A DNA stretch of 17,406 nucleotides, taken from the NCBI GenBank assembly GCA_021827445.1, contig JAKAVW010000027.1, forward strand, positions 1-17,406. Reading direction: 5' to 3'. A program made the translations under genes and the position numbers. Below, piece by piece: positions 8,065 to 14,222 of this stretch (positions are counted from its first letter, which is position 1; every line of letters begins with the position of its first letter). The notes beneath the pieces were generated by a model, which saw nothing but the letters and a program-made list of their open reading frames with translations, was not told the origin of the DNA and did not search any database. Origin of the DNA: Pseudomonadota bacterium. Lineage in GTDB: Bacteria > Pseudomonadota > Gammaproteobacteria > Acidithiobacillales > Acidithiobacillaceae.

Positions 8065-8760
8065 ATGACACTACCCGTTCCCACCGCCCAGAAACCCCTC
8101 TTCCAGCGCATCCACCTGCGCCGCTGGTTCGCTCAGGGTTTGCTCATTTCGCTGCCCATCGGGCTGACGATTTACGTAGTGCTGTGGATTGGCGGCTGGC
8201 TGAACAACCTTTTTGAGACACCGATCAGGGCGCTTTTTGGCGTTGATATCCCCGGCCTGGGCTTGTTGCTGACGCTGATGACTATTCTTGGTGTCGGTTT
8301 TCTCGCTTCCCATGTCCTGACCGCCTGGATTTTTGAAAAACTGAACGCCGTACTTGAACGCATTCCCGTACTGCACAGTCTCTACAGCACGATTCAGGAA
8401 ACGGTAGACCTGCTATTTGGTGGGACGGACCGTGGTTTCCGCAGCGCCGTACTGGTTCGCCAGGGTGGCGACATGGGCTACATCATCGGTCTGGTCACGC
8501 GCGACACCCTCAGCGAACTGCCCCGCCTGCCCGAGGATTGCATCGCGGTGTTTATCCCCATGAGCTATGGCGTCGGCGGCTTCACCTGCCTCGTGCCCCG
8601 CGACAAAGTCATCCCCCTGCCCGATCTCACCCCGCAACAGGCTCTGCGCTTCGCTATGGCAGGCGGAGTGGGGGGAGGGAAAGCCATCCGTGATAAGCTG
8701 GGTGCCACCACTGAATCAACCAGACAGACAGCGACCAGTCATCCTGAACCGGACCAATGA
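8065..8760 (+). CDS. DUF502 family integral membrane protein
   Basis: This 231-residue protein starts at the ATG at 8065; the frame is open further upstream but without another ATG. The N-terminus is short and basic, followed by TM1 (about 24-45, GLLISLPIGLTIYVVLW) and TM2 (about 63-86). The family-specific stretch LERIPVLHSLYSTIQE follows, and then a soluble part with IPMSYGVGGFTCLVPRDKV. These are the hallmarks of DUF502 proteins, widespread in proteobacteria and plants (COV-like). Their biochemical role is not established to my knowledge. It lies between glrR and galU with gaps and hairpins on each side, so it may be a single transcription unit. Confidence 0.85.
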   Translation: MTLPVPTAQKPLFQRIHLRRWFAQGLLISLPIGLTIYVVLWIGGWLNNLFETPIRALFGVDIPGLGLLLTLMTILGVGFLASHVLTAWIFEKLNAVLERIPVLHSLYSTIQETVDLLFGGTDRGFRSAVLVRQGGDMGYIIGLVTRDTLSELPRLPEDCIAVFIPMSYGVGGFTCLVPRDKVIPLPDLTPQQALRFAMAGGVGGGKAIRDKLGATTESTRQTATSHPEPDQ

Positions 8761-8773
8761 TGGCCCGGTTCAG
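8744..8773 (+). terminator. Strong hairpin after the DUF502 gene
   Basis: The arms CTGAACCGG (8744-8752) and CCGGTTCAG (8765-8773) pair perfectly. Beyond one A/C mismatch, CC/GG extends the stem and leaves a six-base loop. The hairpin spans the stop codon. There is no T-tract after it, so termination is likely but not of the classic intrinsic type. Confidence 0.45.
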
Positions 8774-8781
8774 TGGGCGCT

Positions 8782-8811
8782 TTGCGGCAAACCCGCAGTC
8801 TTCGTTACACT
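8782..8811 (+). promoter_or_regulatory. Candidate sigma-70 promoter for galU
   Basis: TTGCGG (8782-8787) and TACACT (8806-8811) are spaced 18 bases apart, just after the preceding hairpin and 26 bases before the galU ATG. Each box has four of six consensus bases. The match is by eye only. Confidence 0.4.
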
Positions 8812-8837
8812 CTTGCCACAGCACAAGGAGATGAAGT

Positions 8838-9734
8838 ATGGCTGAAGTACGTAAGGCGGTCTTCCCCGTGGCCGGGCTGGGTACTCGTTTTCTCCCGGCC
8901 ACCAAGGCCAATGCCAAGGAAATGATGCCGGTAGTGGACAAGCCACTCATTCAGTATGCTGTAGAGGAGGCGATCGCCGCAGGCTGCGATCAACTCATTT
9001 TTATCAGCGGGCGCGGCAAGCGTGCTATCGCAGATCACTTCGACGTTTCTTACGAACTAGAAATTGAGTTGGAAAAACGTGGCAAGACGGCTTTGCTGGA
9101 GCAAGTGCGGAACATCCTGCCCAGCCATGTCAGCACCATTTTTCTACGCCAGCCCTACCCCCTTGGACTCGGGCATGCCGTGCTGATGGCGCGCCCGGTG
9201 GTTGGTGACGAACCCTTTGCGGTTTTACTGGCAGACGATCTCATGCTGAGTGAGCCACCCGTGCTCGCGCAAATGGTAGAACAGTACCACCGCTATCAAG
9301 CAGGCATCCTCGGCGTTGAAGAAATTCAACGTGAGCATTCCACCCGCTACGGCGTAGTCGATGCACGGCCCTGGGATGATCGTATTTATCAGATTAGCGG
9401 CATCGTCGAAAAGCCCAAGCCAGAGGATGCACCCTCTAATCTGGGTGTGGTTGGACGCTACATCCTCCCCGCGCGGGTGTTTCACTTTCTGGAACAGACT
9501 CAGCAAGGTGCGGGTGGTGAGATTCAACTGACAGATGCTATTGCCCACCTGTTGAATGAGCGGCAGGTGCTGGCCTATCGCTTTTCCGGGCAGCGCTTTG
9601 ATTGTGGCGATAAACTTGGCTACTTAAAAGCAACCATCGCCTTTGGCAAGTTACACCCTGAGGTAGGTGCCGATTTCACCCAGTACATGGACAGCCTTTG
9701 CGAACACCAGACCCCGGTTGAGACCGTTCTGTGA
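8838..9734 (+). CDS. galU: UTP--glucose-1-phosphate uridylyltransferase
   Basis: This 298-residue cytosolic enzyme makes UDP-glucose from UTP and glucose-1-phosphate for exopolysaccharide, LPS and glycogen-type pathways. The nucleotide-binding signature PVAGLGTRFLPATKA (10-24) followed by KEMMPVVDKPLIQY is diagnostic. LADDLM (metal/sugar site), RYGVV, EKPKP, GRYIL, GEIQLTDAI and RFDCGDKLGYL follow in family order. Length is normal (~300). An AAGGAG ribosome-binding site lies 7 bases before the ATG. No sugar-polymer genes lie nearby, so it appears to be a stand-alone housekeeping copy. Confidence 0.96.
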   Translation: MAEVRKAVFPVAGLGTRFLPATKANAKEMMPVVDKPLIQYAVEEAIAAGCDQLIFISGRGKRAIADHFDVSYELEIELEKRGKTALLEQVRNILPSHVSTIFLRQPYPLGLGHAVLMARPVVGDEPFAVLLADDLMLSEPPVLAQMVEQYHRYQAGILGVEEIQREHSTRYGVVDARPWDDRIYQISGIVEKPKPEDAPSNLGVVGRYILPARVFHFLEQTQQGAGGEIQLTDAIAHLLNERQVLAYRFSGQRFDCGDKLGYLKATIAFGKLHPEVGADFTQYMDSLCEHQTPVETVL

Positions 9735-9735
9735 C

Positions 9736-9759
9736 CCCCTTCATTCTCTCCGAAAGGGG
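9736..9759 (+). terminator. Hairpin after galU
   Basis: CCCCTT (9736-9741) pairs with AAGGGG (9754-9759) around a 12-base loop, starting one base after the galU stop. No T-run follows. It overlaps the candidate promoter of the next gene, so at most one interpretation may matter. Confidence 0.3.
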
Positions 9760-9768
9760 CGCTATTAT
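9740..9768 (+). promoter_or_regulatory. Candidate sigma-70 promoter for the DUF3579 gene
   Basis: TTCATT (9740-9745) and TATTAT (9763-9768) are separated by the ideal 17 bases and lie 30 bases before the next ATG. The -35 match is modest. Seen by eye only. Confidence 0.3.
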
Positions 9769-9798
9769 CGCCCACTTCTCCGAGGAGCGCAGGCATCC

Positions 9799-10131
9799 AT
9801 GATCATCATTGACGGCGTTACCGAAAGCGGTGGTAAATTCCGCCCCTCCGCCTGGGCGGAGATGCTCATTGAAGGGGTTGGACTGGCCCATTTCGGCGCG
9901 GATCATAAAATTCATTACCTGCCCCTCATTGAACCCGCCACCATCAATGGCAACGCCGCCATTATCATAGACGAAAGCCTTGAGGAGATTCGCCCGGAGG
10001 CCTTTGCCGAAATCATGCGCTTCGCCGCCGAAAACCGCCTGCAGGTGCGGCATGAAGAAGGCAGTATCGCCGATCGCCGGACACCGCAGCCCGCCCGGCG
10101 CCGCCACCCGATCCAGCGTCGGCATTCCTGA
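9799..10131 (+). CDS. DUF3579 family protein
   Basis: This 110-residue protein starts at the ATG at 9799, preceded by a purine-rich GAGGAG 11 bases upstream. The frame is open further back into galU, but family proteins start with the sequence seen here (MIIIDGVTESGGKFRPSAWAE). The middle (IIIDESLEEIRPEAFAEIMRFA, read in two parts) and the ending RLQVR also fit DUF3579, a small family of beta/gammaproteobacteria without an assigned function. The last ~25 residues are Arg/Pro-rich and look unstructured. The stop overlaps the next start by one base, so the pair is coupled. Confidence 0.75.
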   Translation: MIIIDGVTESGGKFRPSAWAEMLIEGVGLAHFGADHKIHYLPLIEPATINGNAAIIIDESLEEIRPEAFAEIMRFAAENRLQVRHEEGSIADRRTPQPARRRHPIQRRHS

Positions 10132-10640
10132 TGGCAGAACGTCCGTCCGCCTCCGCCCGTCTGCGTTTTGCCTGGATACTCGGCCTCGTCATTATTGCCT
10201 ATGGCGCCCTTGCCATCGCCCTGAGCGTTCACGTCATTGACCAGCAAAGCGGCGCGCGCGCGGATCTCTATGTCACCTTGCAGGCTCTGGATCAACTGCA
10301 CCAGGAAGCGCTCTCACAAGCAACTACCGACCAGGAACGCCAAGCCATAGAAGCCGCCTGGCACAACGAGCGCGCCTTCGCCGCCGCATCTCCGCTGCAA
10401 GCCCGGCACATAGTACAGACGCTGATCTCCCGCCTGAATCAGGAATATCCCACCAACGCCTGTGGCCGCAGAGGTCCCTCTTTCGTCGCAGCCAGCGCGC
10501 TTCCCGCCCGGCATCCCTGTATGGTCGCCATAGGCACCAGAAAAGGCCATGTCGTTGATGCCACGGGCTACGACACGCAAGGCATCGCCATGGACAACTT
10601 TTATGAATACCTTTATGCCCCCGTCGGGCGCTCGGGCTGA
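10131..10640 (+). CDS. Hypothetical single-pass membrane protein
   Basis: This 169-residue protein was not recognised. The ATG shares its A with the stop codon of the DUF3579 gene (TGATG), which argues for translational coupling. A basic N-terminus (RLR) is followed by one hydrophobic segment (about 13-34), predicting an inner-membrane anchor with the rest in the periplasm. Residues 40-105 are Gln/Glu/Leu-rich and probably helical. The C-terminal part contains two cysteines (in NACGRRG and HPCMVAIG) that could form a disulphide. Composition matches the GC-rich neighbours, so it belongs to the core chromosome rather than to the island downstream. Confidence 0.65.
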   Translation: MAERPSASARLRFAWILGLVIIAYGALAIALSVHVIDQQSGARADLYVTLQALDQLHQEALSQATTDQERQAIEAAWHNERAFAAASPLQARHIVQTLISRLNQEYPTNACGRRGPSFVAASALPARHPCMVAIGTRKGHVVDATGYDTQGIAMDNFYEYLYAPVGRSG

Positions 10641-10764
10641 GGGCACAACACCGCCCCCATCCTGCGTACGCCTGGGTCCACCATAGTTACCGGGATTGGT
10701 TGAATGTGCAGCATTCTGTAGTACACCATCATCCTCTTATCGAGGCGGCGCAGAGCAGCCCTCT

Positions 10765-10794
10765 TTAGACGGTCTGGGGCTGGTGTGGCATAAT
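10765..10794 (+). promoter_or_regulatory. Candidate extended -10 promoter for the mazEF-like pair
   Basis: TTAGAC (10765-10770) and CATAAT (10789-10794) are 18 bases apart, and a TGN extended -10 (10786-10788) precedes the second box. The expected transcript start is near 10801, about 107 bases ahead of the antitoxin ATG. Confidence 0.45.
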
Positions 10795-10846
10795 TCTGGA
10801 GTGCCCACAGTCTGATCCGGCCGTTGGGACGCACTGTGACGCGCCG

Positions 10847-10866
10847 ATTTGTTGCATGTAACAAAT
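10847..10866 (+). promoter_or_regulatory. Palindrome in the mazEF leader (candidate operator)
   Basis: ATTTGTTGCATGTAACAAAT is a 20-base palindrome with a single symmetric mismatch pair (G/T). It lies 41 bases before the antitoxin start and downstream of the candidate promoter. Type II toxin-antitoxin operons are usually repressed by the antitoxin at such dyads; binding here is an inference. Confidence 0.5.
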
Positions 10867-10907
10867 TATCTGAGCATACTGCTCCGGGTCACTCAAGAGA
10901 GGATTTC

Positions 10908-11123
10908 ATGATGACCACCCACGTGAATGAGCGCGTCCAAAAGTGCCGCGAAGCTCTGCGCAAAGCTGGCCTCCGTCCAGTTCAAATCTGGGTGCCAGAC
11001 ACGCGCCGCCCCGGATTTGCGGAAGAGTGCCATCGCCAATCCCGATTGGCTGCCCAGGCAGATAAGGCGGATACGGATTTGATGGGGTTCCTGGATGACG
11101 CACTGGATGATCTGGACGAGTGA
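10908..11123 (+). CDS. MazE-like antitoxin (DUF3018 family)
   Basis: The protein has 71 residues from the ATG at 10908 (a second ATG follows immediately at 10911), behind the ribosome-binding site GAGAGG. The sequence ERVQKCREALRKAGLRPVQI, then WVPDTRRPGFAEECHRQS, is the signature of DUF3018 proteins, annotated as antitoxin MazE family. The N-terminal basic part should bind DNA, and the acidic C-terminus (FLDDALDDLDE) should wrap the toxin. The stop overlaps the toxin start as GTGA, typical of toxin-antitoxin pairs. The frame remains open upstream to 10824, but that extension lacks family similarity and would cover the operator. Confidence 0.87.
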   Translation: MMTTHVNERVQKCREALRKAGLRPVQIWVPDTRRPGFAEECHRQSRLAAQADKADTDLMGFLDDALDDLDE

Positions 11124-11455
11124 ACGACGCGCGGCGCGGTGATTTGTTGACGGTGGCCATACGGGGTGACTTCGGGAAACCGAGACCGGCGCTGGTGGTG
11201 CAATCTGATCAGTTTAGCGAGCAGGCGACCGTCACCGTGTTACTACTGTCGGGAACGCTGGTGAATGCGCCATTGTTCCGGATAACAGTACATCCTGACG
11301 GGACCAATGGATTACAAAAGACTTCACAGATCATGGTCGATAAGGCAATGACGGTAAAGCGCGATAAGTTGGGTCCCGTATTTGGTTCCGTTAGTGAGCA
11401 GGTGATAATAGAGGTGAGTCGTTGCCTGGCGGTGTTTTTAGGTATCGCAAAGTAG
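11120..11455 (+). CDS. mazF: MazF/PemK-type mRNA interferase toxin
   Basis: This 111-residue protein starts with GTG at 11120, overlapping the antitoxin stop by four bases. RRGDLLTVAIRGDFGKPRPA followed by LVVQSDQF is the conserved N-terminal strand-loop of MazF/PemK ribonucleases; the Arg in the loop and the later NGLQKTSQIMVDK (Thr/Ser, Asp) supply the usual active-site region. The final helix SEQVIIEVSRCLAVFLGI is also typical. It should cut single-stranded RNA at short motifs when free of antitoxin. The frame and length are intact, so the pair is probably functional, unlike most of its decayed neighbours on the other strand. Confidence 0.9.
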   Translation: MNDARRGDLLTVAIRGDFGKPRPALVVQSDQFSEQATVTVLLLSGTLVNAPLFRITVHPDGTNGLQKTSQIMVDKAMTVKRDKLGPVFGSVSEQVIIEVSRCLAVFLGIAK

Positions 11456-11503
11456 CCGTTTGTCGCCAACCGGGCGAATTTTCACCCGTGCCGGTTCTGC
11501 ATG

Positions 11504-11592
11504 GTTATAGGCATACACCGATTTCCATCCGAGCTGCTGCTCCAGGTAGTCGGCGGTGGTTGCTGGACGAGGGTATCTTCGGTGTAGTTCAT
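11504..11592 (-). pseudogene. hsdR: hsdR 5' remnant (type I restriction subunit), frameshifted and truncated
   Basis: Read on the minus strand from the ATG at 11592, the first residues are MNYTEDTLVQQ. After a one-base shift near 11558-11562, the frame continues TTADYLEQQLGWKSVYAYN. This is the conserved start of HsdR, the ATP-dependent restriction/translocase subunit of type I systems. Intact HsdR is around 1000 residues, and here similarity stops after ~31. The ATG overlaps the stop of the RhuM-Fic gene (ATGA). RhuM/Fic genes are often found inside hsd operons just before hsdR, so this is best read as the stump of a lost type I restriction-modification operon. Confidence 0.75.
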
Positions 11593-12575
11593 GCATCCCC
11601 TTTCGTGTCGGAGCCCACAGCCAACAGGTTCATCACCAGCCGCACCATCAAATCCTTGGCCGTCGGGTCGCTCTCGGCGATCAGCAGCGTCAGCGCCGTC
11701 AGGCCGTTTTCATCCAGGGTCAGGCTCATGCCTTCCTGACGCAGGTATAACAGGAACAGAAAGGCCCCGGAGCGTTTGTTTCCGTCTGAAAACGGGTGGT
11801 TCTTGATCACGAAATAGAGCAAATGGGCGGCCCGCTCCTCGCGGGTTTGGTACAGCGGATCGCCAAACATGGTCTGCTCGATATTGCCGAGGATGGCCGC
11901 CAACCCATCGCCCCGGTCGCGGGCAAACAGATCGCTGGCCTCGCCACGGCTTCTTAATGCATCGGCCAGCGCATCCAGCGCCCGGCGCGCCTCCTCAAAA
12001 CCCAAGACCCCACGAGCAGGCTGCGCACCGACGGGTACACCGAGCTTGTCCTCGTCGTAGTCCAGCAGCAGGCGCCAGGTTTTGGCATAGCCTAGAATCA
12101 GGCTGACCACTTCGCGGCCGATGTCAGTCACCAATTCCTGCCGGGTCAAGGTCTTGCTCAACAGGTTCACCGCCTGCTCCAACTCGACCAGTCCCTGCTG
12201 GGCCAGCCGATATTCATTTATGCTGAATCCTTGGGTCAGATGCTCGCGCAGCACTCGCGTGGCCCACTGGCGAAAGCGGGTGGCTTGGGTGGAGTTGACG
12301 CGGTAGCCGACCGAGATGATGGCGTCCAGGTTGTAGTGTTTGAGCTGGCGTTCGACCTGTCTGACCCCTTCCTGACGAACTACCGAGAAATCCTCGGCAG
12401 TTGTTTTTTCATCTAACTCATTATTTTTATATATATTTTTTAAGTGAAGACTGATATTGTCCGCAGAAGTGGCAAATAGCTCCGCCATCTGGCTCTGGGT
12501 AATCCAAAAGGTTTCCCCCTCAAGCCGCACCTCCACCTGCCGGGTGTCCGCCTCAAAGATGACCATGTCACTCAT
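11589..12575 (-). CDS. RhuM-Fic/Doc fusion protein
   Basis: The protein has 328 residues from the ATG at 12575, which follows a strong AGGGGGAGG ribosome-binding site; an upstream in-frame ATG at 12602 would lie before that site. The N-terminal ~150 residues match the RhuM 'virulence protein' family (FWITQSQMAELFATSADNIS, LDAIISVGYRVNS, TQATRFRQWATRVL). The C-terminal half is a Fic/Doc domain with HPFSDGNKR at 260-268. The Lys in place of the second Gly of Fic HxFxEGNGR is the Doc-type form, which in P1 Doc phosphorylates EF-Tu rather than adding AMP. This fusion is a known architecture. It is intact although hsdR behind it is broken. Confidence 0.88.
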   Translation of the reverse strand: MSDMVIFEADTRQVEVRLEGETFWITQSQMAELFATSADNISLHLKNIYKNNELDEKTTAEDFSVVRQEGVRQVERQLKHYNLDAIISVGYRVNSTQATRFRQWATRVLREHLTQGFSINEYRLAQQGLVELEQAVNLLSKTLTRQELVTDIGREVVSLILGYAKTWRLLLDYDEDKLGVPVGAQPARGVLGFEEARRALDALADALRSRGEASDLFARDRGDGLAAILGNIEQTMFGDPLYQTREERAAHLLYFVIKNHPFSDGNKRSGAFLFLLYLRQEGMSLTLDENGLTALTLLIAESDPTAKDLMVRLVMNLLAVGSDTKGDA

Positions 12576-12602
12576 GCAACCTCCCCCTACGCCACCCCCC
12601 AT

Positions 12603-12686
12603 AAGACCACTTGGCCCAAAGTGCTCGTTGTTGCGGGCATAGACCGGCTGCCGACCGAGTTTTTGCTGAAGCCTGCGGCAAGGACT
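12603..12686 (-). pseudogene. Possible second hsdR-like fragment
   Basis: On the minus strand, the codons just after the broken brnA stop read LQQKLGRQPVYARNNEHFGP then SGLMG. This resembles the LGWxSVYAYNNExFGPxGLLG segment near the HsdR N-terminus, with no start codon of its own. It runs in frame into the 5' leader of the RhuM-Fic gene. The stretch is short and diverged, so homology is suggestive only. Confidence 0.35.
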
Positions 12687-12990
12687 TCACGAGCAATATT
12701 CTGATGCAATGGTCAAGCGACGTGGCTCTCCTCCCGGAGGATACGCCGCAGTTTTTCTTCCGTTACGGGTGCCGCTTCCCGGGCGCATGGCGGCGGCCAG
12801 GGCCTCATTCATGAGGGTCTGGTACTCTTTTTCTTCTTGCCCCGCACGTTCGCGGAACGCCAGCAGCACTTCGGTATCGACATACATTCGTGATACGCAC
12901 CTTGCCGGGCTTGGTCTGAGCCTGCAGTTGTGCCAAGGCCGGTATATCCTGGGCGCGTTTTGCTTCCTTGAAATCGTATTCTTTACGCAT
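12687..12990 (-). pseudogene. brnA: BrnA-type antitoxin, frameshifted
   Basis: On the minus strand from the ATG at 12990, the first frame reads MRKEYDFKEAKRAQDIPALA and on to GKVRIT, the usual BrnA start. It then runs out of frame. Removing one T (plus strand 12887 or 12888) restores the ribbon-helix-helix part: TMYVDTEVLLAFRERAG, then EYQTLMNEALAAAM. The family blocks the BrnT ribonuclease and represses its own operon. The restored frame ends at 12687 with a ~30-residue unrelated tail. The ATG overlaps the end of the brnT remnant, which is the normal brnTA order. A sequencing error cannot be excluded, but the decay of brnT argues for a real pseudogene. Confidence 0.75.
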
Positions 12991-13140
12991 AGCTTTTCAC
13001 CTCTTTCTTGGTAGCACGGCGCGCAGAGATGATCCAACACCAAGACGAGCGGACTAGCAGGACCACCGCCTCTTCTCGCTGCCTGACGGCATGCTTTTGG
13101 AGGTTAATAGCCCCTTGTTCGGATCGAGGTCGATGTCCAC
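12983..13140 (-). pseudogene. brnT: BrnT-type toxin remnant, frameshift and internal deletion
   Basis: On the minus strand, a GTG at 13140 opens VDIDLDPNKG, like BrnT N-termini. After a frame change the codons read AINLQKHAV (the usual N-x-x-KHGV motif). Only ~20 residues later the C-terminal motif IISARRATKKEVKSYA and a stop at 12983 appear. A full BrnT is ~90 residues; about a third is missing in the middle, including catalytic residues. Toxin activity is therefore very unlikely. Confidence 0.65.
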
Positions 13141-13307
13141 AGGCTATTGTATGCATATTATGCGCACTATAGAAGTGCAGAGAAGCGACTGATGAGGTCC
13201 CAGGAAAAGGGCAAGGCTATGTCACTCATGTGTTCATAGACCCGCGGCTCGGGAGACTCAGTCAATACAGACAATAAAATCTACCTGCTGCGCACTTCTT
13301 GTGCAAT

Positions 13308-13335
13308 GCACCATAATGATGCCCAATTATGGAGC
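13308..13335 (+). promoter_or_regulatory. Inverted repeat, candidate upstream activator site
   Basis: GCACCATAAT (13308-13317) and ATTATGGAGC (13326-13335) are inverted with nine of ten bases matching and an 8-base spacer. The centre lies about 110 bases before the expected sigma-54 transcript start, within the range where enhancer-binding proteins act. It could also be an operator for the GntR-type protein. Confidence 0.45.
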
Positions 13336-13406
13336 ACCGTGTGCAGGATGGATAAATCATAAAGATATAACAATTTGTTTTTATTGTATTTTTATGTATC
13401 ACCAAA

Positions 13407-13423
13407 TTGGCACACATATTGCT
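13407..13423 (+). promoter_or_regulatory. Sigma-54 (-24/-12) promoter
   Basis: TTGGCACACATATTGCT matches the RpoN consensus TTGGCAC-N5-TTGCT at every defined base, with the required 10 bases between the GG and GC. Transcription should start near 13434, just ahead of the GntR-type gene. Such promoters need an AAA+ activator; none is encoded in this cluster. Confidence 0.75.
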
Positions 13424-13446
13424 GCCTATAGGTACATGTATCAGAT

Positions 13447-14208
13447 ATGGAATCACTGACAATGACATCACTAGAACAAGCGCACTCACCCATCATTTCC
13501 ATGCATCCGCTTTACTCGCAATTAAAAGAGCAAATTCGATCGAGCATACTTGACGGAACCTATGCTCCAAACACTCAGATGCCTTCAGAGAGCGAAATGA
13601 TGAGAGCATTCAACGTAAGTAGATCAACAGTACGACTAGCACTAAGGTGTCTGCAATCAGAAGGACTGATATTTAAAGTTCCTGGAAAAGGCTCATTCGT
13701 ATCTCGGCCAAAGGCAACTCAAGAACTAATTTCGTTGCAGGGCTTTGGTGAAGCAATGATAACAAATGGCCATGAAACATTCTCAACGCTTCTTGGTTAC
13801 AGTGAACGAGTAGATAACAAGTTGGCAAGTTCTAAATTAAGGATAGGGTGCAGCGACATTATGGAAATCCGCCGGTTACGCTACCTAGACCGGGTACCTA
13901 TCTCCGTTGATATTACATATGTACCGTCCAGCATCGGTAGAAGGTTGATACTCGAAGATCTCGCGACTGAAGATATTTTTGTTATCGTAGAGAATAAGTA
14001 TGCAATAAAACTAGGCCATGCAGAAGTACAATTAGAAGCGGTGCTCTCAGACGATGCTCTTTCCAGTCTCCTGAAAATTGAAGAAGGTTCGCCAATATTA
14101 AGAATGGAACGGCTTACTTATTCAGCAGATGGATCTCCGATAGATTATGAGCACTTATATTACCGCGGTGACATGCTTAAATATAAGACAGGCCTAAAAC
14201 GTAACTAG
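13447..14208 (+). CDS. GntR family transcriptional regulator, HutC/UTRA type
   Basis: The protein has 253 residues from the ATG at 13447; a second in-frame ATG at 13462 is also possible, and neither has a clear ribosome-binding site. Residues ~20-88 form the GntR winged helix (PLYSQLKEQIRSSILDGTY, LPSESEM-like MPSESEMMRAFNVSRSTV, VPGKGSFV). Residues ~105-245 fit the UTRA effector domain of HutC-type regulators (LDRVPISVDITYVP, EEGSPILRMERLTY, DGSPIDYEHLYYRGD). UTRA domains bind small molecules. It is the first gene of the AT-rich cluster, 14 bases before the flavoprotein gene, so it probably senses the pathway's substrate or product. The effector cannot be read from sequence. Confidence 0.88.
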   Translation: MESLTMTSLEQAHSPIISMHPLYSQLKEQIRSSILDGTYAPNTQMPSESEMMRAFNVSRSTVRLALRCLQSEGLIFKVPGKGSFVSRPKATQELISLQGFGEAMITNGHETFSTLLGYSERVDNKLASSKLRIGCSDIMEIRRLRYLDRVPISVDITYVPSSIGRRLILEDLATEDIFVIVENKYAIKLGHAEVQLEAVLSDDALSSLLKIEEGSPILRMERLTYSADGSPIDYEHLYYRGDMLKYKTGLKRN

Positions 14209-14222
14209 TAAGGACAGAAAAT

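Larger units (their letters stand above)
13141..13446 (+). promoter_or_regulatory. Intergenic control region ahead of the redox operon
   Basis: No gene is visible in these 306 bases. GC-rich sequence with toxin-antitoxin remnants gives way here to AT-rich DNA. The stretch 13351-13407 is almost entirely A and T and could bend or bind IHF; TATCACCAAATTG at 13397-13409 is one base off the IHF consensus. The dyad and the sigma-54 promoter listed separately lie inside it. Confidence 0.5.

Noticed and set aside
10613..10864. Minus-strand open frame of 83 codons in the gap before the mazEF-like pair
   Set aside because: No family resemblance, and it covers the promoter and palindrome of the toxin-antitoxin operon. 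I treat the gap as non-coding.
11468..11496. AACCGG...CCGGTT inverted repeat after mazF as a terminator
   Set aside because: The 17-base loop and competing inner CGGG/CCCG pairing make the fold ambiguous, and no T-run follows.
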